Shown: piece after piece, positions 9,601-16,706 of the stretch
Layout: every line of letters starts with the position of its first letter
Position numbering within the stretch: position 1 is the first letter of the stretch
Source of the DNA: Pseudomonas sp. NBRC 111124
GTDB lineage: Bacteria; Pseudomonadota; Gammaproteobacteria; Pseudomonadales; Pseudomonadaceae
Assembly (NCBI RefSeq): GCF_001320245.1
Contig: NZ_BCBA01000055.1
Location: 1 to 64,000, forward strand
DNA: 64,000 bases
Reading direction: 5' to 3'
Notes under the pieces: model-generated
Told to the model about the DNA's origin: nothing
The model's input: only the letters and a program-made list of their open reading frames with translations
The model's database searches: none
Program-made: the position numbers and the translations under genes

Positions 9601-9822
9601 ATGTCCAACAGTATGGGTATTGCCAGCGTTTTCGTTCTGTCTTCCCTGTTGTTGTCGCCCCTGGCCATGGCCGAAGAATCCCCGGCTTTCGTAGCGCGTA
9701 CTGCAGAACTTGCCGCTGTTCACCAAGACTCCCGCGAAGCCCTGGCACACAAGGCCGACGCCGGAAAAGACGCAGAACAGACCGCTTCGAAAGTTTCCAG
9801 CGACGCCAATGCCGATAGCTGA
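9601..9822 (+). CDS. Small secreted hypothetical protein
   Basis: A 73-residue protein with a clear Sec signal peptide: polar N-terminus, hydrophobic core (IASVFVLSSLLLSPLAMA) and an A-x-A type end before EESPAF. The mature part of about 48 residues is short, hydrophilic and alanine-rich, with no cysteine and no recognisable domain. ATG at 9601 was preferred over an upstream TTG because AAGAAGG lies about 11 bases before it and the signal peptide then begins properly. A factor-independent terminator follows about 75 bases downstream, so this is a single-gene transcript. The function is unknown; a periplasmic location is inferred. Confidence 0.65.
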   Translation: MSNSMGIASVFVLSSLLLSPLAMAEESPAFVARTAELAAVHQDSREALAHKADAGKDAEQTASKVSSDANADS

Positions 9823-9896
9823 TTGCGCGTCGCACCTGCTCCCGTTTTCCCTTGGCTACGCCATGGGCACCGTGGGTGCCGATATGTTAGCCTTTT

Positions 9897-9925
9897 AAAG
9901 CCGCTGCCGATCAGCGGCTTTTTTT
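9897..9925 (+). terminator. Factor-independent terminator
   Basis: The stem AGCCGCTG/CAGCGGCT (9899-9906 and 9912-9919) with a five-base loop is followed by a run of seven T. It ends transcription of the small secreted protein gene before the porin gene. Confidence 0.85.
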
Positions 9926-10025
9926 ATGTGCGCTAACTCTCAGCCCCGCTGTAACGTACCCCTATAAAAAGACGCACATTCAAAATAAAAACTGCCCCAC
10001 CGTCAGACCAAAGGAGCTAGTACCG

Positions 10026-11360
10026 GTGCCTTCCGCGTTCCGTTTTACCCCGCTGTTCATTGCGTTGACTGCAACGATCCCCTTCGCCGCCCAGGCAGAT
10101 GAAGACAAGGCTGATGGCTTCATCGAGGGTTCGTCCTTCAACCTGCATTTTCGTAATGCCTATTTCAACCGCGACAACCACAATGCCGGCGTGCGCGACA
10201 CCCGCGAGTGGGGCCAGGGCGCGGTCGCCCGTTTCGAGTCCGGCTACACCCCGGGCGTGGTCGGCTTCGGCCTCGACGCCCATGCCATGCTGGGCCTGAA
10301 GCTCGACGGCGGTGGCGGCCATGCCGGCACCAGCATCCTGCCCGAGCACATCAAGGACGACGGTGAACTGGGCGCTGCCCCGCACTCGTTCTCCACTGCA
10401 GGTGCTGCGGTCAAGCTCAAGGCGTTCGACACCGAATTGAAAGCCGGCGACCTGTTCATCACCAACCCGGTGATCGCAGGCGGCGAGACCCGCATGCTGC
10501 CGCAGACCTTCCGCGGCGTGAGCCTGACCAACCACAGCGTCGACGGCCTGCTGCTCGAAGGCGGCCAGGTCAGCTTCACTCACCCGTACAACCAGAGTGG
10601 CCACCGCCGTATCGACACCTACTACGGCAGCCTGGACGAGCACGACAAGAGCAAGCACCTGAACTGGGCGGGCGCGTCGTGGAGTGGTACCGAGCACATC
10701 ACCACCAACCTGTACGCGGCCGAGCTGAAGGACATCTGGAACCAGTACTACGCTGACTTCGACTACACCTACGTGGTCAACGACCTGGTCAGCCTCAACC
10801 CGGGCGTGCACTTCTACCACACCCAGGACACCGGCCAGGCGCTGCTGGGCAAGATCGACAACAACACCTACAGCCTGCACTTCACGGTCAACGCCGGTTA
10901 CCACAGCATCACCGCCGCCTACCAGCGGGTCAACGGCAACACGCCGTTCGACTACATCAATCTCGGCGACAGCGTGTACCTGGACAACTCGCGCATGTAC
11001 TCGGACTTCAACGCCCCGAACGAGCGTTCGTGGAAGCTGCAGTACGACTACAACTTCGCCGGTATCGGCATCCCGGGCCTGAGCACCTCGCTGTCCTACT
11101 CGCGCGGTGAGGCGGACCTGACCAAGGCCACCCAGGACACCAGCCACTACGACTACTACCGCGCCGATGGCAAGAACGCCATGCACTGGGAGCGGGACCT
11201 GGACGTGAAGTATGTGTTCCAGGAAGGCGACCTGAAGGACCTGGCGGTGCAGCTGCGCTATGCCACCCACCGTGGTAGCCAGGGTTATGCGTCGATCGAC
11301 AGCAACAGCGACAACGATGAAGTGCGGGTGATCGTCGATTACCCACTGAACATCTTCTGA
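10026..11360 (+). CDS. OprD-family outer-membrane porin
   Basis: A 444-residue precursor of an 18-strand substrate-specific porin. The signal peptide ends at about residue 24 (IPFAAQA). The mature N-terminus has the OprD hallmark of a short polar lead, then FIEGSSFNLHFRNAYFNRD and later REWGQGAVARFESGYTPG. The protein ends in a C-terminal phenylalanine (VDYPLNIF), needed for outer-membrane assembly. OprD members import small acids, amino acids or peptides; the substrate here is not known. It starts at GTG with AAGGAG about eight bases upstream. It stands alone between the small secreted protein and a diguanylate cyclase. Confidence 0.9.
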   Translation: MPSAFRFTPLFIALTATIPFAAQADEDKADGFIEGSSFNLHFRNAYFNRDNHNAGVRDTREWGQGAVARFESGYTPGVVGFGLDAHAMLGLKLDGGGGHAGTSILPEHIKDDGELGAAPHSFSTAGAAVKLKAFDTELKAGDLFITNPVIAGGETRMLPQTFRGVSLTNHSVDGLLLEGGQVSFTHPYNQSGHRRIDTYYGSLDEHDKSKHLNWAGASWSGTEHITTNLYAAELKDIWNQYYADFDYTYVVNDLVSLNPGVHFYHTQDTGQALLGKIDNNTYSLHFTVNAGYHSITAAYQRVNGNTPFDYINLGDSVYLDNSRMYSDFNAPNERSWKLQYDYNFAGIGIPGLSTSLSYSRGEADLTKATQDTSHYDYYRADGKNAMHWERDLDVKYVFQEGDLKDLAVQLRYATHRGSQGYASIDSNSDNDEVRVIVDYPLNIF

Positions 11361-11435
11361 CCTGAGACCGCTGGCGAGGGCTTTGCCCTCGTTTCGCCGA
11401 CATGAGGGCTGCCTTGCAGCCCCTTGCTGAATTCC

Positions 11436-11476
11436 GTCGGACAAATCTTGTCCGACAATGCTCGCTTCCCTAGAAT
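11436..11476 (+). promoter_or_regulatory. Sigma-70-like promoter with overlapping 9-bp inverted repeat
   Basis: TTGTCC (11448-11453) and TAGAAT (11471-11476) are separated by exactly 17 bases. The -35 hexamer is part of a perfect inverted repeat, GTCGGACAA (11436-11444) and TTGTCCGAC (11448-11456) with a 3-base centre. That is the geometry of an operator blocking RNA polymerase. This also places the translation start of the cyclase downstream, at 11517 rather than at 11475. Confidence 0.55.
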
Positions 11477-11516
11477 GTCGCCCGCCGCAAATGGCCCTGC
11501 CTCAGCAGTAGCGCGC

Positions 11517-13013
11517 ATGCCCACTTTATCCACGCGTTCCGCATTCTACAGGTCGCATCCCGAGCTGATCCTCAATCTGGGCAGCTGCCTTGCCGTGCTC
11601 GCCATCGTGGCCATCGTCAGCTATTTGCTGGCACGCGAACGCGACAGCGTCGAACAGGCGTCAATCCGCGCATCGAACAACATCGTGCAACTGATCGAAA
11701 GCGACATCCTGCGCAATGTCGAACTGTACGATCAGTCGCTGAAGGGGCTGATCTGGGCAGTCGAGCACCCACAAGTGCTGCAGGTTCCACCCGATCTTCG
11801 CCAGCGGGTCCTGTTCAACCAGACCTTCGCGGCCCCGGTGCGCGGCGATATCCTCTGGCTCGACAGCAAGGGGGACGTGGTGGCCGACTCGATCAGTGTC
11901 GCGCCTCGCCAGGCCAACTTTGCCGATACGCCAGCGTTCATCGCCCATCGGGACAATGCAGCGTTGGGCCTGTACATCAGCCCACCGTTCAAGGCACGCT
12001 TGGGCAACCTGGACTGGTGCATCAGTTTCAGCCGCCGCATTTCCACCTCAGACGGCCAATTCGCCGGACTGGCCGCCGGTGCGCTGCGGCTGTCGTACTT
12101 TCGCGAATTGTTCCAGCGCCTGGATATCGGCGGGGACAGCAGCATCAACATCCTCAATAGCGAGGGGCAGCTGCTGGCCCGCAAGGCATCGGGCGCAGAT
12201 GATTCGGCAACCGGCACTTCGTACGCCCAGCGGCCCAACTTCAAACGCATACTCGACGAGCAAAGTGGCAGTTTTAGCGCCCGTTCGGACATCTCCGGTC
12301 AGCAACGCCTCTATACCTTCGCTCGGGTAGGTGACCTGCCGCTGATCGTCCTGGTGGTCGATTCGGCAGACGAAGTGTTCCAATCATGGCGGCGTACCGC
12401 ACGTATCGTAAGCGTCGCAACCGGAGCCTTATGTGCCGGCATCCTCTGGCTGACCTTGCTGCTTGGCCGAGAACTGCGGCGCCGCCATGAAGCCGAACAG
12501 AGCCTGGCCTCCCTCGCGGCTACCGACAGCCTCACCGGCTTGGCCAACCGCCGAAGGCTGGACCAAGTGCTGCGCACGGAATGGGCGCGCGCGCAACGCA
12601 ACGGCAACCCGCTGGCAGTGCTGATGGTCGATGTGGATCATTTCAAGGCATTCAACCAGCGGCATGGCCACGCGGGCGGAGACCATGCATTGCGTGAGGT
12701 CGCCAAAACGCTGGAGCAATCCATACGCCGCCCGGCGGACTTGGCCGCACGGTATGGGGGGGAGGAATTCCAGCTAGTGCTGCCTGAGACGGATGCAGAG
12801 GGGGCCAGGCTCCTCGCTGAGCGCATTCGTGCACGTGTGGAAGGGCTGGCGCCATTCGAAGACGATGCCCACGGGGTCACCGTGAGCATCGGAATAGGCC
12901 TTTACACCCCCGGCACCCAGCAGGAGCTTTCGCAGGTGCTAGGTGCCGCGGATGAAGCCCTTTACCGGGCCAAGGCCAATGGCCGCAACCGGGTAGAGGG
13001 GCCGCTCGGTTAG
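11517..13013 (+). CDS. Membrane diguanylate cyclase with periplasmic dCache sensor
   Basis: Makes cyclic di-GMP from two GTP. The 498-residue product has a first transmembrane helix near residues 19-40 and a periplasmic double-Cache-like domain of about 250 residues. A second helix (VSVATGALCAGILWLTLLLG) leads to a GGDEF domain. The active-site motif is GGEEF, and an RPAD sequence lies five residues before it, matching the RxxD inhibitory site, so product feedback is expected. ATG at 11517 was chosen because a good promoter overlaps an earlier in-frame ATG at 11475; no strong ribosome site is visible. Its stop codon overlaps that of the convergent DUF2383 gene. Confidence 0.88.
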   Translation: MPTLSTRSAFYRSHPELILNLGSCLAVLAIVAIVSYLLARERDSVEQASIRASNNIVQLIESDILRNVELYDQSLKGLIWAVEHPQVLQVPPDLRQRVLFNQTFAAPVRGDILWLDSKGDVVADSISVAPRQANFADTPAFIAHRDNAALGLYISPPFKARLGNLDWCISFSRRISTSDGQFAGLAAGALRLSYFRELFQRLDIGGDSSINILNSEGQLLARKASGADDSATGTSYAQRPNFKRILDEQSGSFSARSDISGQQRLYTFARVGDLPLIVLVVDSADEVFQSWRRTARIVSVATGALCAGILWLTLLLGRELRRRHEAEQSLASLAATDSLTGLANRRRLDQVLRTEWARAQRNGNPLAVLMVDVDHFKAFNQRHGHAGGDHALREVAKTLEQSIRRPADLAARYGGEEFQLVLPETDAEGARLLAERIRARVEGLAPFEDDAHGVTVSIGIGLYTPGTQQELSQVLGAADEALYRAKANGRNRVEGPLG

Positions 13014-13486
13014 GAGCGGGCGCGGGCAGCGTTACGCAGCGCTTTCACCTGGTCATGATTGCGCTGTACGCCCTGAAGCTGTTTTTCCACCAGGGCATAG
13101 CTTTGATCACTGGCCTGACGGCCAAGCTTGACCAGTTTTTCCCGTGCTTCTTTGTAAGCCTTGAGGGCGTGATCTTCACCGCGCTCGACTTCATTGAGTA
13201 CCGCTTCTTCGTCTTTACCGGTAACCAGCGACTTCAGGTTGACCCAGCCGCGGTGCAGGTCGCCACTGACGCTGGTAGAGGTCTCCGGATCGCCACCCAA
13301 GCGACGTACTTCACTTTGCAGTTCGCCTGCAGCATTGGCGCATTCGCCGGCACGCTGGACGAAGAACGCTTTGAGTTCCGGGTTCTTCACATCATCGGCC
13401 GAGGCTTTGAAGCCCTTTTCGCCATCCTTGCTGTATTCGATCAGATCGTTGAGTACGTCAATCACGTCTTTATTGGGGTTGCTCAT
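13010..13486 (-). CDS. DUF2383 / PA2169-family four-helix bundle protein
   Basis: A 158-residue cytosolic protein of the PA2169 family (DUF2383, ferritin-like four-helix bundle). Long amphipathic helices are evident, with conserved pieces such as DVLNDLIEYSKDGEKGFK and VERGEDHALKAYKEA. The role of the family is not established; members are often stress- or stationary-phase-associated in pseudomonads. The start MSNPNKD was selected because AAGGAG lies seven to eight bases upstream; 22 further codons are open upstream without support. The stop codon overlaps the end of the convergent diguanylate cyclase gene. Confidence 0.85.
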   Translation of the reverse strand: MSNPNKDVIDVLNDLIEYSKDGEKGFKASADDVKNPELKAFFVQRAGECANAAGELQSEVRRLGGDPETSTSVSGDLHRGWVNLKSLVTGKDEEAVLNEVERGEDHALKAYKEAREKLVKLGRQASDQSYALVEKQLQGVQRNHDQVKALRNAARARS

Positions 13487-13687
13487 GGCACAAACTCCTT
13501 GGCAGGTGATAGTCCCTTGTACTGGAGCAGGCTTCGTGCCAAGCGGCCCCATAAAAATAATTCCTTTTAAAACAGATAGTTAATTACTAAAGGCAAGCGG
13601 CGGCAAATGGCGTTATGCATGATTGCCGCTTGGGGGCTCGTGCAGATTGCAGTATGGTCGGCGCTCATTCACTGCCAGGCTTCGTCG

Positions 13688-13909
13688 ATGAAACCGGAAA
13701 TGCTCGAACTGCTGGTCACCCGCACCATGCCATTTGGCAAATACCAAGGGCGGATCATTGCCGACCTGCCGGGGGATTATCTGGCCTGGTTCGCGCGCAA
13801 GGGGTTTCCGGCGGGGGAGCTGGGTGGGTTGCTGGCGTTGATGCATGAGGTCGACCATAACGGCCTGGCCGATCTGCTGGTGCCGTTGCGGCAGAAACAT
13901 CGGCGTTAA
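13688..13909 (+). CDS. DUF3820 family protein
   Basis: A 73-residue protein matching the DUF3820 (QSregVF_b) pattern: TMPFGKYQGRIIADLPGDYLAW followed by a short helical tail. The family was named from a quorum-regulated factor in P. aeruginosa, but its biochemical role is unknown. ATG at 13688 gives the domain almost from its first residue; the ribosome site is weak. A REP pair lies directly downstream, between this gene and convergent fruA. Confidence 0.75.
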   Translation: MKPEMLELLVTRTMPFGKYQGRIIADLPGDYLAWFARKGFPAGELGGLLALMHEVDHNGLADLLVPLRQKHRR

Positions 13910-13914
13910 CCTGT

Positions 13915-14016
13915 ACCGGCCTCTTCGCGGCTAAAGCCGCTCCCACAGGGTATTGTGTAGTTTCTGACTCAACACAGTACCTGTGGGAGCGGCTTTAGCC
14001 GCGAAAGGGCCGGCAA
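13915..14016. repeat. Inverted pair of REP elements
   Basis: Two copies of a roughly 35-base palindromic unit face each other: 13915-13950 reads CCGGCCTCTTCGCGGCTAAA and onward, and 13980-14016 is its inverted copy ending CGCGAAAGGGCCGGC. This is the common P. putida REP type. It sits between the convergent ends of the DUF3820 gene and fruA and may fold into a transcript-protecting hairpin. Confidence 0.9.
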
Positions 14017-14031
14017 TGCCAACAGAAGGCG

Positions 14032-15762
14032 CTAGCCTTTCACGGGTGCAACAGCCAACTCCACTCGCTCGCTCTTCTTGATCACCGCATACACCACTGC
14101 AGTCACCAGGCTGCCCGCCACGATCGCCAGCAGATACAACAGCGCATGGTTGATGGCATTAGGAATCAGCAACACGAAGAGCCCGCCATGCGGCGCCATC
14201 AGCTTGCAGCCGAAATACATCGACAGCGCACCGGTCAAAGCGCCACCGGCAATGCTCGCCGGGATCACCCGTAGCGGGTCCTTGGCTGCAAACGGGATCG
14301 CCCCTTCGGAGATGAAGCACAGCCCCAGCGCCAACGCTGCCTTGCCCGCCTCGCGCTCGCTCTGGGCGAACTTGCGCCGGGCCAGGAAGGTGGCGATGCC
14401 CAGCCCGATCGGCGGCACCATGCCAGCGGCCATGGTCGCCGCCATCGGCGCATAGCTGGAAGACGCCAGCAGCCCTACCGAGAAGGCATAGGCAGCCTTG
14501 TTGATCGGCCCGCCAAGGTCGACGCACATCATCCCGCCCAACAGCAGCCCGAGCAGGATGGCGTTGGTGGTGCCCATGCTGTCGAGGAAGTGCGTCAGCC
14601 CTTCGAGCATCGCCGCCACCGGCTGGCCGACCACGTAGATCATCACCAGGCCAGTGAACAGGCTGGCCAGCAGCGGGATGATCAGGATCGGCTTGAGCGC
14701 CTCCAGGCTGCTTGGCAGGCGGGCCCAGCGGGCGATGGCCTTGGCGCTGTAGCCAGCGAGAAAGCCGGCGACGATGCCGCCGATGAAACCGGCACCCAAG
14801 GTGCCGGCCAACAGGCCGCCGATCATGCCCGGCGCCAGGCCCGGGCGGTCGGCGATGGACCAGGCGATGTACCCTGCAAGCAGCGGCACCATCAGCTTGA
14901 ACGCCGCCTCGCCGCCGATCTGCATCAGCGCGGCCGGCAATGTGCCCGGCTGCTTGTAGGCCTCGATGCCAAAGACGAACGACAGGGCAATCAGCAAGCC
15001 GCCAGCCACCACCATCGGCAGCATGAACGAAACACCGGTCAGCAGATGCTTGTAGACACCGGCTTTTTCAGTCTTGGCGGGAGTTGCGGACGCCGTGTCC
15101 GCAGCACTCTCGACCTTGGCCTCGGCCAGCGCCTTTTCCAGGGTCGCACGCGCCTGCTTGAGGGCGATACCGGTGCCACAACGGTAAATACGCTTGCCGG
15201 CAAAACGTGCCGTCGGCACCTCGATATCAGCGGCCAGCAGCACCACGTCGGCATCGGCGATGGCCTGGGCCGACAGCGGGTTGCGCGCCCCGACCGAGCC
15301 CTGGGTCTCGACGGTGAGCTGGTAATCCAGCTGTTGCGCCGCCTGTTGCAAGGCTTCGGCGGCCATGAAGGTATGCGCCACCCCCGTCGGGCAGGCGGTG
15401 ACCGCAACCAGGCGTACAGCCGCCGAAGGCACCGCGCTGGCCGCTTGCGCAGCCAGCACTTCGGCCTTGCCCGCCGCCTCGTCGAGAAAGCCCTCGCGGT
15501 CGGCCAGGGCCTGCGCCGGGGTGCTCTGGTACAAACGCTTGCCGGCGAAGCGCGCAAGGTCCACCGGGCCGGTGGCAACCACCAGCACCCAATCGGCCTC
15601 GGCAATCTGCGCAGGCGTCAGCTGACGCTCGGGATGCTCGGCATCCTGTACCTCGACACTGGTGCTCCAGCCCCGACGCTGGGCGGCAGCAGCCAGCAGG
15701 CGGGCACTGAGCACGCTGGACACCTGCCCATTTGGGCAGGCGGTGACAATGGCGATGTTCAT
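14032..15762 (-). CDS. fruA: PTS fructose transporter, EIIB'BC component
   Basis: Imports fructose across the inner membrane and delivers it as fructose-1-phosphate. The 576-residue protein has a degenerate B' domain (C9 in VTACPNG), the active B domain with phospho-cysteine C124 in VTACPTGVAHTF, a linker near 215-235 and the multi-pass C domain (from about 240). It is the last gene of fruBKA: its ATG overlaps the fruK stop as ATGA. A TTG 47 codons upstream is also open but lies inside fruK and was rejected. Phosphate comes from the FruB multidomain protein. Expression should follow the Cra operator upstream of fruB. Confidence 0.96.
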   Translation of the reverse strand: MNIAIVTACPNGQVSSVLSARLLAAAAQRRGWSTSVEVQDAEHPERQLTPAQIAEADWVLVVATGPVDLARFAGKRLYQSTPAQALADREGFLDEAAGKAEVLAAQAASAVPSAAVRLVAVTACPTGVAHTFMAAEALQQAAQQLDYQLTVETQGSVGARNPLSAQAIADADVVLLAADIEVPTARFAGKRIYRCGTGIALKQARATLEKALAEAKVESAADTASATPAKTEKAGVYKHLLTGVSFMLPMVVAGGLLIALSFVFGIEAYKQPGTLPAALMQIGGEAAFKLMVPLLAGYIAWSIADRPGLAPGMIGGLLAGTLGAGFIGGIVAGFLAGYSAKAIARWARLPSSLEALKPILIIPLLASLFTGLVMIYVVGQPVAAMLEGLTHFLDSMGTTNAILLGLLLGGMMCVDLGGPINKAAYAFSVGLLASSSYAPMAATMAAGMVPPIGLGIATFLARRKFAQSEREAGKAALALGLCFISEGAIPFAAKDPLRVIPASIAGGALTGALSMYFGCKLMAPHGGLFVLLIPNAINHALLYLLAIVAGSLVTAVVYAVIKKSERVELAVAPVKG

Positions 15763-16706
15763 CGGCAACCCTCTTGTTGTTCTGTCAGTTGCACGGCGGC
15801 TTCCAGCTGCGCGAGCTGCTCGCGGTCGCAGATGCCAAAACCCACTTGGGTCACGGCCTGTGCGGCGATGGCCGTGGCGCGGCGCAAGGTCTGCCGTGGG
15901 CATTCCTCGGCAAGCAGGCCGTGGACCATGCCGGCGACCAGCGAATCACCCGCGCCCACGGTACTGGCAACCCGCACTTGAGGCGGGCGTGCCTGCAGCG
16001 CTTGGCCAGCAGCAAACCAGCAGACGCCCTGCTCGCCCGCCGACACCACCACATGCTCGACACCACTGGCCAGCAGTTGCTCGGCAGCGGCGCGCTGCTC
16101 AGCGGCGGTCAGCACGGCCAGCCCCAACACTTCGCCGAGCTCTTCGGTATTGGGTTTGACCAGCCAAGGCGAACTCTGCAGCCCGGCACGCAACGCCTCG
16201 CCACTGCTGTCGAGGGCCACTTTCAGCCCTTGTGCCTGCAATTGCTCGAGTAGCTGGCGGAACCACTCGGGGCTGACCCCACGCGGCAGGCTGCCGGCCA
16301 CAACCACTGCGTCGTGCCCTGGTGCCACCTGTGCCAGGCGCTGCAGCAGCTCGGTGCGGGCTGTTTCGTCGACCTCCGGCCCCTGGCCGTTGATATCGGT
16401 GACCCGGCCATCGGCCTCGACCAGCTTGAGGTTGCTGCGGGTTTCACCGGCCACGCGCACGAAGCAGTCGGCGAAGCCGCGCCGGGCAATCAACGCCTCG
16501 AACGGTTGCGGGTTGTCGAGGCCCAGAAAGCCCCCGACGGTGACGCTGTGGCCCAGGTCGGCCAGCACCTGGGCCACATTCAGGCCTTTGCCCGCGGCGT
16601 GACTTTGTTGGGCCTGGGCCCGGTTGACGTGCCCGGGACGCAAAGCGCCGAGGCTGACGGTGATGTCCAGCGCAGGGTTCAGGGTCAGGGTCAGAATCTT
16701 GGCCAT
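15759..16706 (-). CDS. fruK: 1-phosphofructokinase
   Basis: Converts fructose-1-phosphate plus ATP to fructose-1,6-bisphosphate. The 315-residue PfkB-family protein shows the N-terminal TLTLNPALDITV signature, the glycine pair in GKGLNVAQVLADLG and the catalytic STVGAGDSLVAGM motif with D254 as base. The start codon shares one base with the fruB stop (TGATG) and the stop overlaps fruA, so the three genes are tightly coupled. Fructose-1-phosphate, its substrate, is also the inducer that releases Cra, so this enzyme sets how long the operon stays on. Confidence 0.96.
   Translation of the reverse strand: MAKILTLTLNPALDITVSLGALRPGHVNRAQAQQSHAAGKGLNVAQVLADLGHSVTVGGFLGLDNPQPFEALIARRGFADCFVRVAGETRSNLKLVEADGRVTDINGQGPEVDETARTELLQRLAQVAPGHDAVVVAGSLPRGVSPEWFRQLLEQLQAQGLKVALDSSGEALRAGLQSSPWLVKPNTEELGEVLGLAVLTAAEQRAAAEQLLASGVEHVVVSAGEQGVCWFAAGQALQARPPQVRVASTVGAGDSLVAGMVHGLLAEECPRQTLRRATAIAAQAVTQVGFGICDREQLAQLEAAVQLTEQQEGCR

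Noticed and set aside
13915..14016. CRISPR repeats or insertion-sequence ends
   Set aside because: Only two inverted palindromic copies with no spacer series, transposase or target duplication; they fit REP elements.
14590..15981. 463-codon plus-strand open frame opposite fruA
   Set aside because: Antisense shadow; fruA carries the complete PTS domains and overlaps fruK as expected.
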